A DNA stretch of 64,000 nucleotides from UBA1479 sp040221095 (GCA_040221095.1 JAVJVP010000008.1:124001-188000); one strand, 5' to 3'; positions 36,393-44,700 are shown, numbered from the stretch's first letter. The notes: generated from the letters alone by a model not told the origin. Made by a program: numbers and translations.

Positions 36393-37157
36393 ATGGATTT
36401 GCAGATTTCGGGCCGCCGAGCCCTGATCACCGGCGGCAGCAAGGGCATCGGCAAAGCCGTCGCCGAGGTTCTGGCCGCAGAGGGTTGCGACCTGATCCTG
36501 GTCGCCCGCGACGCCAATGCCCTTGAGGACACGGCCCAGGCGATTCGCGCCAAGAACCAGGTGAACGTCGAGTCCGTCACCGCCGACCTTTCGAGCGACG
36601 AGGCGGTCAAAGCCGTCGCCCGTCAGGCCGGCAAGATCGACATCCTGGTCAACAACGCGGGCGCCATTCCGCCGGGCACATTGGCCGAGGTCGACGACGC
36701 GACCTGGCGCAAGGCATGGGATTTGAAGGTCTACGGCTTCATTTCCATGTGCCGGGAAATCTATCCCGCCATGGCGGCGCGCAAGTCAGGGGTCATCGTC
36801 AACATCATCGGCCATGCGGGGGAAAGCCACCCGCCCGGCTACATCGCGGGCGCCGCCGGAAACGCGGCCCTCATGGGCTTCACCAAGGCCCTGGCCCATG
36901 GCGCCCACGGCGACGGCATCCGCGTGGTCGGCATCAACCCGGGGGCGATCCTGACGGAGCGTGCAATCATGCTGGCCCGCACCAAAGCCGAGGCCCAGTT
37001 CGGCGATGCAGAGCGCTGGCGGGATCTGCACAAGTCCCTGCCCTTCGGCCGCGCCGGCCTGCCGGAAGAAGTCGCCCATACGGCCGCCTTCTTCGCCAGC
37101 CCGCTGTCCGCCTATACCTCCGGCACCATCCTGACCATCAACGGCGGCAAGGAATAG
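36393..37157 (+). CDS. SDR-fold protein with replaced catalytic tetrad
   Basis: 254 aa. The cofactor-binding TGGSKGIG (about residues 13-20) and NNAG (87-90) are intact. The catalytic positions are not: by alignment with classical SDRs the Asn is D110, the Ser is G140, the Tyr is G153 and the Lys is N157 (segment YIAGAAGNAALMGFTKAL, 150-167). It therefore probably binds NAD(P) but cannot use the classical mechanism. It lies between a normal SDR and a NIPSNAP gene, all on the plus strand with separate gaps of about 70-80 bp. Confidence 0.85.
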   Translation: MDLQISGRRALITGGSKGIGKAVAEVLAAEGCDLILVARDANALEDTAQAIRAKNQVNVESVTADLSSDEAVKAVARQAGKIDILVNNAGAIPPGTLAEVDDATWRKAWDLKVYGFISMCREIYPAMAARKSGVIVNIIGHAGESHPPGYIAGAAGNAALMGFTKALAHGAHGDGIRVVGINPGAILTERAIMLARTKAEAQFGDAERWRDLHKSLPFGRAGLPEEVAHTAAFFASPLSAYTSGTILTINGGKE

Positions 37158-37226
37158 GTCATCGAATTGCTGGGCAACCGCCGCGGAGCGAAATAGTATT
37201 CCGCCACGACAAAAAAAGGAGCCGTC

Positions 37227-37553
37227 ATGATCCACGAACTGAGAATTTATCACTGCGTTCCCGGGCGCCTGCCCGCGCTGTTGAAGCGCTTCGACACCAT
37301 CACCCTGGCGATCTGGGAGCGCCACGGGATTCGTCAGGCGGGATTCTGGACCACGGAAATCGGCCCCTCCAACCAGGACCTGTATTACCTGCTGGAATGG
37401 GAATCCCTGGCCGAACGCGATGAGAAGTGGACCGCTTTCCAAAGCGACCCGGAGTGGATCGCCAAACGGGCCGAGACGGAAAAGGACGGCGCCATCGTCG
37501 CGACCCTGGAAAACATCTTCCTGAAGCCGACGGCCTTTTCCAAGGTCAAGTAA
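37227..37553 (+). CDS. NIPSNAP-family protein
   Basis: 108 aa. The dimeric alpha-beta ferredoxin-like pattern (MIHELRIYHCVPGRL, LLEWESLAERDEKW, F...DPEWIAKRAETE) fits NIPSNAP (PF07978). Bacterial members are small cytoplasmic proteins of unknown role, often encoded next to SDRs or other catabolic genes, as here. AAAAAGGAG precedes the ATG. Convergent with mltG. Confidence 0.8.
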   Translation: MIHELRIYHCVPGRLPALLKRFDTITLAIWERHGIRQAGFWTTEIGPSNQDLYYLLEWESLAERDEKWTAFQSDPEWIAKRAETEKDGAIVATLENIFLKPTAFSKVK

Positions 37554-37575
37554 GTCCCGTTTTTCGACCCGCGCC

Positions 37576-38559
37576 CTATTTCCCGCTGCGCTGAATCTTC
37601 CGCCACTTGGCGACGTTGCGGTTGTGCTCCAGAAGCGTTTCCGCGAAGGCATGGCCGCCCGTGCCGTCGGCGACGAAGTAAAGGTCCTTCGTTGCCTGCG
37701 GATGCAGCACGGCGTTGATCGCGGCCAGGCCCGGGTTGGCGATGGGCGTGGGCGGCAGGCCGTGGACGGCATAGGTATTCCAGGGCGTCGGCGCATTCAG
37801 GTCGGCGCGGGTCAACTCGCGCCCCAAGGGCACTTTTCCTTCCGTGAGGCCGTAGATCACCGTCGGATCCGACTGCAGTTTCATGCCGCGCTTCAGACGG
37901 TTCAGGAACACGCCCGCGACCCGCGCGCGTTCCGACGCCACGCCCGTTTCCTTTTCGACGATGGAGGCGAGCACCAGAGCCTCCGCCGGGCTGTTGAGGG
38001 GCAGGCCCTCGTCGCGCCCGGCCCAGGCCTTGGCCAGGGCCGCGTCCATGGCCTGTTCCATGCGCCGCACCGCCTGAACCTTGGTGTCGTAATAGGCGTA
38101 ATGATAGGTCTCGGGCAACAGGCGGCCCTCGTCCGGTGGCGACGGCAGGGGCCCCATCAGCCCTTCGGCCTTGGCGACGATGGCGAGCGCCTCCACCACG
38201 GTCAGCCCTTCGGGAATGGTGAACGTGCGGGCCACCGTCTCGCCCCTGGTCAGCACGTTGAGCACGCCGGTCACGCTGGCCCGGGCCGGGATGCGGAATT
38301 CGCCGGATTTCAGGGCGCGGTCGGCCCCGTCCAGGCGGCCCGCCAGGCGGAACAGCAGGTCCGAGCGGACGATGCCGCGCTGAACCAGGGTCTTGGCGAC
38401 GGCCTGGATGTGGCTGCCCGGCGGGATCAGGACGATTTCGTCCGCGGCGTGCGGCCCATCACGGGAAATCTGTTTGGAAAACCACAACCAGCCGCCGCCC
38501 GCCGTCACCGCCGCGAGCACGCAAAGAACCAGAACGGTGAGGAAAAGCCGGCGGATCAT
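37576..38559 (-). CDS. mltG: Endolytic murein transglycosylase MltG
   Basis: 327 aa. A single N-terminal membrane helix (about 5-27), a LysM-like region (PPGSHIQAVAKTLVQRG) and the YceG catalytic domain with VEKET (201-205), which holds the catalytic Glu, followed by GVFLNRLKRGMKLQSDPTV. It cleaves nascent peptidoglycan and limits strand length at the inner membrane. Downstream of fabF on the minus strand with a 14 bp gap. Confidence 0.95.
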   Translation of the reverse strand: MIRRLFLTVLVLCVLAAVTAGGGWLWFSKQISRDGPHAADEIVLIPPGSHIQAVAKTLVQRGIVRSDLLFRLAGRLDGADRALKSGEFRIPARASVTGVLNVLTRGETVARTFTIPEGLTVVEALAIVAKAEGLMGPLPSPPDEGRLLPETYHYAYYDTKVQAVRRMEQAMDAALAKAWAGRDEGLPLNSPAEALVLASIVEKETGVASERARVAGVFLNRLKRGMKLQSDPTVIYGLTEGKVPLGRELTRADLNAPTPWNTYAVHGLPPTPIANPGLAAINAVLHPQATKDLYFVADGTGGHAFAETLLEHNRNVAKWRKIQRSGK

Positions 38560-38573
38560 ACCGCGACTTTAAA

Positions 38574-39839
38574 TCAGTCGTAGGCTTTGAACACCAGAGA
38601 AGCGTTCGTGCCGCCGAAACCGAAGGAGTTGGAAAGCGCCGCCCGCACCTTGCGTTCCTTGGGCTGGTGCGGCACCAGATCGACGCCGACGCAGGCCTCG
38701 GACGGATTGTCCAGGTTGAGGGTCGGCGGAACCACGCCGTTCTTCATGGCGAGGATCGAATAGATCGCCTCGACCGCGCCGGCGGCGCCCAGCAGGTGGC
38801 CGACCGCGGATTTGGTCGACGACATGGAAACCCCGTCGATGGCGCTGCCGAACACGCGCTTGATGGCGCCCAATTCGATCTCGTCGCCGAGCGGCGTCGA
38901 GGTGCCGTGGGCGTTCACGTAATCAATGTCTTCCGGGTTCATGCCCGCCCGCTTGAGGGCCGCCGACATGCAGCGGAAGGCGCCGTCGCCGTCTTCCGCC
39001 GGGGCGGTGATGTGGTGGGCGTCGCCCGACATGCCGTAGCCGACGACTTCGGCGTAAATCTTGGCGCCGCGCTTCTTGGCGTGTTCCAGTTCCTCGAGCA
39101 CGACAACGCCGGCGCCGTCCCCCATGACGAAGCCGTCGCGGCCCTGATCCCAGGGACGGGACGCCTTTTCCGGGGTGTCGTTGTAGCCGGTCGACAGGGC
39201 CCGCGCGGCGCAGAAACCGGCGACGCCCAGGGGGCAGATCGCGGCCTCGGCCCCGCCGGCGACCATTACGTCGGCGTCTTCCCACATGATCAGACGGGCA
39301 GCGTCGCCGATGGCGTGCGCCCCGGTCGAGCAGGCCGTGACCACCGCATGGTTCGGACCCTTGAGCCCGTAGCGGATGGAGACATGGCCGGACACGAGAT
39401 TGATCAGGCTGGCCGGAATGAAGAACGGGCTGAGACGGCGGGCACGGCCTTCGTGGACGGTAATGGCCCCGCCGGCGATTTCCGGCAGACCGCCGATGCC
39501 CGAGCCGATCAGAACGCCGGTTTTCCAGCGGTCCTCGTCGGCTTCCGGCTTCCAGCCCGAATCCTCGATCGCCTGAATGGCGGCGGCCAGGCCGTAGATG
39601 ATGAACGTATCCATCCGGCGCTGGTCCTTGGTCGGAACCCAGGCCTCGGCATTGAAGGTGCCGTCGCTGCCGTCGCCCAAGGGCACGGTGCCGCCGATCT
39701 TGGCCGGCAGATCGTATTCATCATAGCCTTCGAGCCGGCGAATGCCGGACTGCCCGGCCAGCAGGCGCGACCAGTTGAGGTCGACCCCTGTGCCGAGGGA
39801 ATTGACGATACCCAGTCCGGTAACGACGACGCGTCTCAT
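38574..39839 (-). CDS. fabF: Beta-ketoacyl-ACP synthase II
   Basis: 421 aa. Catalytic Cys170 in TACSTGAHAIGDA, with the His residues in VNAHGTSTPLGD and KSAVGHLLGAAGA. Elongates acyl-ACP with malonyl-ACP in type II fatty-acid synthesis. Located between acpP and mltG; a strong hairpin separates it from acpP. Confidence 0.97.
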   Translation of the reverse strand: MRRVVVTGLGIVNSLGTGVDLNWSRLLAGQSGIRRLEGYDEYDLPAKIGGTVPLGDGSDGTFNAEAWVPTKDQRRMDTFIIYGLAAAIQAIEDSGWKPEADEDRWKTGVLIGSGIGGLPEIAGGAITVHEGRARRLSPFFIPASLINLVSGHVSIRYGLKGPNHAVVTACSTGAHAIGDAARLIMWEDADVMVAGGAEAAICPLGVAGFCAARALSTGYNDTPEKASRPWDQGRDGFVMGDGAGVVVLEELEHAKKRGAKIYAEVVGYGMSGDAHHITAPAEDGDGAFRCMSAALKRAGMNPEDIDYVNAHGTSTPLGDEIELGAIKRVFGSAIDGVSMSSTKSAVGHLLGAAGAVEAIYSILAMKNGVVPPTLNLDNPSEACVGVDLVPHQPKERKVRAALSNSFGFGGTNASLVFKAYD

Positions 39840-39867
39840 ATTCGCTTATCTCACCCGGCCGCACGAA

Positions 39868-39894
39868 CGCCCGGGCCCCCGAAGGGGGCGGGCG
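39868..39894 (-). other. Strong hairpin between acpP and fabF
   Basis: CGCCCGGGCCCCC (39868-39880) pairs with GGGGGCGGGCG (39884-39894) around a GAA loop, with a two-base bulge. No T tract follows on the minus strand, so it may be an RNA-processing or stability element that raises acpP over fabF rather than a full terminator. Confidence 0.55.
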
Positions 39895-39918
39895 CACGTG
39901 GGACGAAATCGAGCAGGG

Positions 39919-40152
39919 TTACTGCTGCGATTCGATGAAGTCGATGGCGTCCTTGATGGTCAGGATCTTCTCGGCGGCGTCATCAGGAATTTCGATGCCG
40001 AACTCTTCCTCAAAGGCCATGACCAGCTCCACCGTGTCGAGGCTGTCCGCGCCCAGATCGTCGATAAAGCTCGCGTTTTCAACAACTTTGGCTTCATCCA
40101 CACCAAGGTGGTCATGGACGATCTTCTTTACGCGTTCAGCAACATCACTCAT
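39919..40152 (-). CDS. acpP: Acyl carrier protein
   Basis: 77 aa, highly acidic. The phosphopantetheine Ser is S37 in GADSLDTVELVM. Carries acyl intermediates in fatty-acid synthesis. Order fabD-fabG-acpP-fabF-mltG is the common proteobacterial arrangement. The 183 bp gap to fabG includes an A/T-richer stretch that may hold its own promoter. Confidence 0.98.
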   Translation of the reverse strand: MSDVAERVKKIVHDHLGVDEAKVVENASFIDDLGADSLDTVELVMAFEEEFGIEIPDDAAEKILTIKDAIDFIESQQ

Positions 40153-40335
40153 ATCGATTCCCCTGTTGATTCCCTATTGATGGATCAGGAAATAAAGGTT
40201 GAAATTCTGACGGTGGCGGCGGGATTTCGGGGGTCCCGGACCAAGTTCGCCCGCTTCCTATCACATATCGAACGCGTTTGACCAGCCACCTCTACACACC
40301 ATTGTTCAGACCCCGGCGGGGGCATGAATTCGGCC

Positions 40336-41073
40336 CTAGATCATGGCCATGCCCCCGTTGACGTGGATTGTCTGTCCGGTCACATAGGCGGCCTCGTCGC
40401 TCGACAGGTAAAGCGCCGCGGCGGCGATCTCTTCCGACGAGCCCATGCGGCCTGCCGGAATGGCGCCCATGATGCCTTCCTTCTGAGCGTCGGTCAGGTC
40501 ATCGGTCATCGCCGTCTGGATGAATCCGGGGGCGATGCAATTGACCGTGATGCCCCGCGCCGCCACTTCCTGGGCAAGCGATTTGGACATGCCGATCATC
40601 CCCGCCTTGGACGCGGCGTAATTGACCTGCCCGGCGTTGCCGGTGACGCCGACGATCGACGTGATGCCGATGATTCGGCCCTGGCGCTTCTTCATCATCC
40701 CGCGCAGAACGGCCCGCGACAGGCGGAAGGCGGCCGTCAGGTTGACGTCGATGACGTCCTGCCAGTCTTCGTCCTTCATGCGCATCATCAAGGTGTCGCG
40801 GGTCAGCCCCGCGTTGTTGATCAGAATGTCGATGCCGCCCATGGCCGCATCGGCGTCGGCGACCAGCTTGTCCGTGCCCTCGGCCGACGACAGGTCGGCG
40901 GGCAGGACATGGGCGCGGTCACCCAGTTCCTTGGCCAGCGGCTCCAGCGCATCAACCCGGCGGCCCGACAGGCCGACCACGGCCCCGGCGCCGTGCAGCG
41001 CGCGGGCGATGGCCCCGCCGATGCCGCCCGAAGCCCCGGTGACCAGGGCGGTTTTTCCCGTTAGATCGAACAT
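40336..41073 (-). CDS. fabG: 3-oxoacyl-ACP reductase
   Basis: 245 aa from MFDLTGKTALVTG. TGASGGIGG, N111, S139, Y152 and K156 (NYAASKAG) complete the SDR site. NADPH-dependent reduction of beta-ketoacyl-ACP. A longer in-frame start exists at 41118 but the start at 41073 fits the family and has AGAGAGGGGAAA upstream. Confidence 0.96.
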   Translation of the reverse strand: MFDLTGKTALVTGASGGIGGAIARALHGAGAVVGLSGRRVDALEPLAKELGDRAHVLPADLSSAEGTDKLVADADAAMGGIDILINNAGLTRDTLMMRMKDEDWQDVIDVNLTAAFRLSRAVLRGMMKKRQGRIIGITSIVGVTGNAGQVNYAASKAGMIGMSKSLAQEVAARGITVNCIAPGFIQTAMTDDLTDAQKEGIMGAIPAGRMGSSEEIAAAALYLSSDEAAYVTGQTIHVNGGMAMI

Positions 41074-41114
41074 GGCGGTTTCCCCTCTCTCTTCATTACA
41101 AGGCCCGACCCGCG

Positions 41115-42074
41115 TCACAGCGAGGCCAGGAACGCCTCGACCTCTTCCGGCGTGCCGACGTTCACGACGTTGATCTCGCGGTCGATGCGGCGCGCCAGAC
41201 CGGCCAGAATCTTGCCCGAGCCGATCTCGACCAGGGTGTCGATGCCCTGGGCCTTCAATTGTTCAACACATTCGCGCCAGCGCACCATGCCGGTGACCTG
41301 TTCGACCAGAAGCCGCTTGATCTCGCCCGGATCCTCGACCGGGGCGGCGGTGACGTTGGCCATCACCGGCACGCCCGGGGCGTTGATCTGAACGGCGCCC
41401 AGGGCGTCATCCATGGCATCGGCGGCAGGCTGCATCAGGGCGCAATGGAAAGGTGCGGACACGGGCAGCAGGACGGCGCGCTTGGCCCCCGCTTCCTTGG
41501 CCAGGTCGCAGGCCCGCTCAACGGCGGCGGTGGTGCCGGAAATCACGATCTGGCCCGGGGCGTTGTCGTTGCCGGCCTGGCAGACCTCACCCTCCTTGGC
41601 GCCGGGGGCGGCCATGGCTTCGGTGCAGACCTTTTCGACCGCATCCATGTCCAGGCCCATGAGCGCCGCCATGGCGCCCTGTCCCACGGGCACGGCCTTC
41701 TGCATTTCCGTGCCGCGCGTCTTTAAAAGGCGCGCCGTATCGGCCAGGGAAAAGGTGCCGGCGGCGGCAAGGGCCGAATATTCGCCCAGCGAATGCCCGG
41801 CGACGAAGTCGGCGCGGGCCTTGATATCGAAGCCGCCCTCGACCTTGAGCACGGCGAGAACGGCCATGCTGGCGGTCATGATCGCGGGCTGGGCGTTGGC
41901 CGTCAGGGTCAGTTCGTCCTCCGGCCCCTCGAACATGATCTTGGAAAGCTTTTGTTTGAGGGTTTCGTCCACTTCCTGGTGGACCTCGCGGGCGGCGGCG
42001 AAGGCGTCATGGATGTCCTTGCCCATGCCCACGGTTTGGGACCCCTGCCCCGGAAAAATCAGTGCGCGTGCCAT
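41115..42074 (-). CDS. fabD: Malonyl-CoA:ACP transacylase
   Basis: 319 aa from MARALIFPGQGSQTVGMG. The catalytic Ser is S95 in GHSLGEYSAL. It loads malonate onto ACP. First gene of the minus-strand fab cluster. The 192 bp gap upstream of it also contains the start region of the divergent small membrane-protein gene. Confidence 0.97.
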   Translation of the reverse strand: MARALIFPGQGSQTVGMGKDIHDAFAAAREVHQEVDETLKQKLSKIMFEGPEDELTLTANAQPAIMTASMAVLAVLKVEGGFDIKARADFVAGHSLGEYSALAAAGTFSLADTARLLKTRGTEMQKAVPVGQGAMAALMGLDMDAVEKVCTEAMAAPGAKEGEVCQAGNDNAPGQIVISGTTAAVERACDLAKEAGAKRAVLLPVSAPFHCALMQPAADAMDDALGAVQINAPGVPVMANVTAAPVEDPGEIKRLLVEQVTGMVRWRECVEQLKAQGIDTLVEIGSGKILAGLARRIDREINVVNVGTPEEVEAFLASL

Positions 42075-42266
42075 GAAAGCGACTGTGCTCCCTTCTTTGA
42101 ATTGGGGCGAGAGGTATTGCCGCCCCGCCCCCGGCCTGTCAAGGGCGCGTCCCCCCTGCCGCCGCCGCGTTTCAGCGCCGATCACGCCCGCGGATTTAAA
42201 ATATTGAAATTATTGAATAAGATATCAGATGGGAGAAGCCGCACCAACGGAAAGGAATCCCTGCTC

Positions 42267-42785
42267 GTGAACGATGAAACCAAGGAAACCAAGAGTTACG
42301 ATGTCGAGGATACCCAGGTTCGGTTTTCCGTGATCTGCGGAAAACTGGTCTATTTCGTTGTCGCCTTGATCCTGCTGGGCATTTCATTCGGCATCGTCGG
42401 CTATGGCATTGCCGAAATCTGGAAAGCGTTCCGCGACGGCACGGGCATCATCACGCCCCTGCTTGACGGTGTCGCCCTGTCGGTCCTGGGGCTGGCGGTC
42501 ATCGACGTGTCCAAGTACCTGCTGGACGAAGAGGTGTTCCGCAACCGGGAACTGGGCGCCGCGTCGGAAGCCCGCGCGACGCTGACCAAATTTTTCACCA
42601 TCATCACCATCGCCATCAGCCTTGAGGCCATCGTGCTGATCTTCGGCTCGATCAAGGACAACGATGTGGAACGGCTGGTCTACCCGGTTTACCTGTTGTT
42701 GACCGCCGTCGCCATCACCCTGGGCCTCGGTCTGTTCCAATGGCTGAACGCGAAGGCCGCTCAACTGCCCAATAAGGGCGGCTGA
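42267..42785 (+). CDS. Four-helix integral membrane protein of unknown function
   Basis: 172 aa from a GTG start preceded by GGAAAGGAA. Hydrophobic stretches at about residues 22-48 (LVYFVVALILLGISFGIVGY), 55-80, 95-122 (FFTIITIAISLEAIVLIFG) and 133-155 indicate four transmembrane helices with short charged loops; the C-terminus ends NKGG. No family is recognised. It lies between the divergent fab cluster and the ribosomal operon, whose promoter begins about 40 bp after its stop. Confidence 0.65.
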   Translation: MNDETKETKSYDVEDTQVRFSVICGKLVYFVVALILLGISFGIVGYGIAEIWKAFRDGTGIITPLLDGVALSVLGLAVIDVSKYLLDEEVFRNRELGAASEARATLTKFFTIITIAISLEAIVLIFGSIKDNDVERLVYPVYLLLTAVAITLGLGLFQWLNAKAAQLPNKGG

Positions 42786-42826
42786 CCCTCCCGTCGCCGA
42801 CGCCCGAATCCAAGAATTCTGCGCGC

Positions 42827-42854
42827 TTGCGCCGGTTTCGGGAATGTGTATAGT
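42827..42854 (+). promoter_or_regulatory. Promoter of the rpsF-rpsR-DUF2232-rplI operon
   Basis: TTGCGC (42827-42832) and TATAGT (42849-42854) spaced by 16 bp give a near-consensus housekeeping promoter. A leader of about 100 nt runs to the rpsF ATG. Confidence 0.65.
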
Positions 42855-42860
42855 GCGCCG

Positions 42861-42958
42861 CCTCGGGGCAAATTCCCCGACCTCCTTGTCGGTCAGGATA
42901 CTCGGATGACCGGCTATGTCCCCAGGGTGGGGACTGAGACAAGCCAAAGGGAGCTTAT
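42861..42958 (+). promoter_or_regulatory. Structured leader of rpsF, possible S6:S18 autoregulatory element
   Basis: Three stems are visible: TCGGGG/CCCCGA (42863-42880), CCGAC/GTCGG (from 42877) and GTCCCCA/TGGGGAC with a GGG loop (42918-42934). The S6:S18 complex is known to bind an rpsF leader in many bacteria, so such an element is expected here; the specific motif was not verified. Confidence 0.4.
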
Positions 42959-43426
42959 ATGCCTTATTACGAAAGCGTGTTTATCGCGCGACCCGACATT
43001 TCGGCCGCACAGGTCGACGGTCTGGTCGAAACCTTCGAAAAAGCCATCGCCGGCGGCGGCGGCAGCATCCAGAAGAAAGAATACTGGGGGCTGCGCAACC
43101 TCTCCTACCGGATCAAGAAGAACCGCAAGGGCCACTACATGCTCATGAACATCGATGCGCCGGCCGATGCCGTCGCCGAGATGGAGCGCCAGATGCGGAT
43201 CAACGAAGACGTCATGCGTCACATGACCCTGCGCGTCGACGAACTTGAAGAAGGTCCGTCCGTGATCATCCAGAACAAGGACCGCGGCGACGAACGTCCG
43301 CGCCGGGGCCCGCGCCCTGACCGTGGCGACCGCCCTGACCGGGGTGACCGCCCCGACCGCGGCCCGCGCCCTGATTTTGATGGTGGCGACTCCGGTCGCA
43401 ATCGCGACAAAGGAGACGACGCATGA
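42959..43426 (+). CDS. rpsF: Ribosomal protein bS6 with repeat-containing tail
   Basis: 155 aa, longer than typical bS6 (about 100-135). The core (residues 1-105) is normal: YYESVFIARPDISAAQV, EYWGLRNLSYRIKKNRKGHY. The tail (from about 108) contains four six-residue units: RPDRGD, RPDRGD, RPDRGP, RPDFDG (residues 119-142). It is an Asp/Arg/Pro-rich, probably disordered extension. bS6 pairs with bS18, encoded next with a 4 bp overlap. GGGAG precedes the ATG. Confidence 0.96.
   Translation: MPYYESVFIARPDISAAQVDGLVETFEKAIAGGGGSIQKKEYWGLRNLSYRIKKNRKGHYMLMNIDAPADAVAEMERQMRINEDVMRHMTLRVDELEEGPSVIIQNKDRGDERPRRGPRPDRGDRPDRGDRPDRGPRPDFDGGDSGRNRDKGDDA
43313..43384 (+). repeat. Tandem 18-bp repeat encoding the bS6 tail
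   Basis: Four adjacent 18-bp units, each encoding a RPDRGD-like hexapeptide, inside the rpsF reading frame. Degenerate at codon third positions, so the repeat may be old. Confidence 0.7.
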
Positions 43427-43683
43427 GTGAAGATTCCGGAAAGCCGGCCGGCCGTAGCGCCCGCCCGGTCTTCAATCGGCGCCGTAAAAGCTGCCCGTTC
43501 GCCGGGCCGAACGGTCCGAAGATCGATTACAAGGACACGCGCCTGCTGGGCCGTTTCATTTCCGAACGCGGAAAGATCGTCCCCTCGCGCATCACCGCCG
43601 TTTCCAACAAGAAACAGCGTGAACTTGCCAAAGCCATCAAACAAGCCCGCTTCCTTGCCTTGCTTCCCTACGTGGTGAAGTAA
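43423..43683 (+). CDS. rpsR: Ribosomal protein bS18
   Basis: 86 aa. RRKSCPFAGPNG, KIDYKDTRLLGRFISERGKI and the C-terminal KAIKQARFLALLPYV are classical bS18. It binds the 30S platform with bS6. Its start overlaps rpsF by 4 bp. Confidence 0.97.
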   Translation: MSEDSGKPAGRSARPVFNRRRKSCPFAGPNGPKIDYKDTRLLGRFISERGKIVPSRITAVSNKKQRELAKAIKQARFLALLPYVVK

Positions 43684-43690
43684 CTGCTAA

Positions 43691-43715
43691 CCGTGCCCCG
43701 TAAAACGGGGCACGG
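43691..43715 (+). other. 11-bp perfect hairpin between rpsR and the DUF2232 gene
   Basis: CCGTGCCCCGT and ACGGGGCACGG pair perfectly around an AAA loop, 7 bp after the rpsR stop. No T tract follows, so it may be an attenuator or 3'-end stabiliser that lowers expression of DUF2232 relative to rpsF-rpsR. Confidence 0.6.
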
Positions 43716-43734
43716 AACAGGGATACTTAAGCCG

Positions 43735-44685
43735 ATGCCGAAATCGTTCCTGATCGCCATCTGTGCAGGTCTATTAAGCCTGGTGGCGGCCATGCCGGCC
43801 CTGAACGGCGCCCCCGGTGGGTTGTTGCTGTTCTACTTTGCGGCCATGCCCCTCTATCTGGCCGGTTTCGCCTTCGGCGCGACGGCCGGCACGGTGGCGA
43901 CCCTGAGCGGTTTCGTCGCGGCTTCGGCCCTGGGCGGCGTGCTGGTGGCCGGGGTGTTCGCCCTGGTCCACCTGCTGCCGGCCTGGACCATAATCCGGCA
44001 AGCCATGCTTCAGCGCACGGCACCCGACGGCCATTCGGAATGGATGGCCCCGGGTCCGATCGTCGCCGGCCTCGCCGGCATGGCGGCGACGATGATGCTT
44101 CTGGCGGGTCTGGTGTTCTTCGCCAACGGCACGGGCCTCAGCGCCATCGTCACCGACCGCCTGACCGAGGTTCTGGCCACCGTGGCCCCGAACACGCCGC
44201 AGGCGGCGCGCGACGAGATGGTGCAGCTTTACGGCCCCCTTCTGCCGGCATCCCTGGGATCAAGCTGGATTGTCATGGCCCTGGTCAGCGCCGCCGTGGC
44301 GCAGGCCTTCCTGGCCCGCATAGGACGCAACCTGCGTCCGACCCCGCGGTACGCCAACATGGTCCTGCCGGAATGGATTTCCTGGGCCATGGTGGGGTCC
44401 GCCCTGGTGTCCCTGGTCGCGGGCGGCGAGGTTCAGTTCCTCGCCCGCAACCTAACCCTGGCCTTGGCCGTGCCGTTCTTCCTGTTGGGACTGGCCGTGA
44501 TCCATCACTGGGCGCGTCGGGTCCGGCACGGGACCTTGGCCCTGGTGGCTGTCTACTTTCTAATTTTCGTTGTCGGCTGGGCCGGTCTTCTCGTGACCGC
44601 CGCAGTCGGTGTCCTGGAACAATGGGGCGGTATCCGCCACCGGCTGACCGGCCCCGCAGGCGGCACCTCGCCGCATGATGATTGA
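43735..44685 (+). CDS. DUF2232 multi-spanning membrane protein
   Basis: 316 aa from MPKSFLIAICAGLLSLVAAMP. About eight hydrophobic helices (NGAPGGLLLFYFAAMPLYLAG, ATLSGFVAASALGGVLVAG and onward). DUF2232 proteins are widespread in alphaproteobacteria and sit between rpsR and rplI; function unknown. 15 bp separate its stop from the rplI ATG. Confidence 0.88.
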   Translation: MPKSFLIAICAGLLSLVAAMPALNGAPGGLLLFYFAAMPLYLAGFAFGATAGTVATLSGFVAASALGGVLVAGVFALVHLLPAWTIIRQAMLQRTAPDGHSEWMAPGPIVAGLAGMAATMMLLAGLVFFANGTGLSAIVTDRLTEVLATVAPNTPQAARDEMVQLYGPLLPASLGSSWIVMALVSAAVAQAFLARIGRNLRPTPRYANMVLPEWISWAMVGSALVSLVAGGEVQFLARNLTLALAVPFFLLGLAVIHHWARRVRHGTLALVAVYFLIFVVGWAGLLVTAAVGVLEQWGGIRHRLTGPAGGTSPHDD

Positions 44686-44700
44686 GTAGGAGAGATCGCA

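Noticed and set aside
43313..43384. CRISPR-like or satellite repeat
   Set aside because: The units are directly adjacent without spacers, in frame with bS6, and encode a regular hexapeptide.
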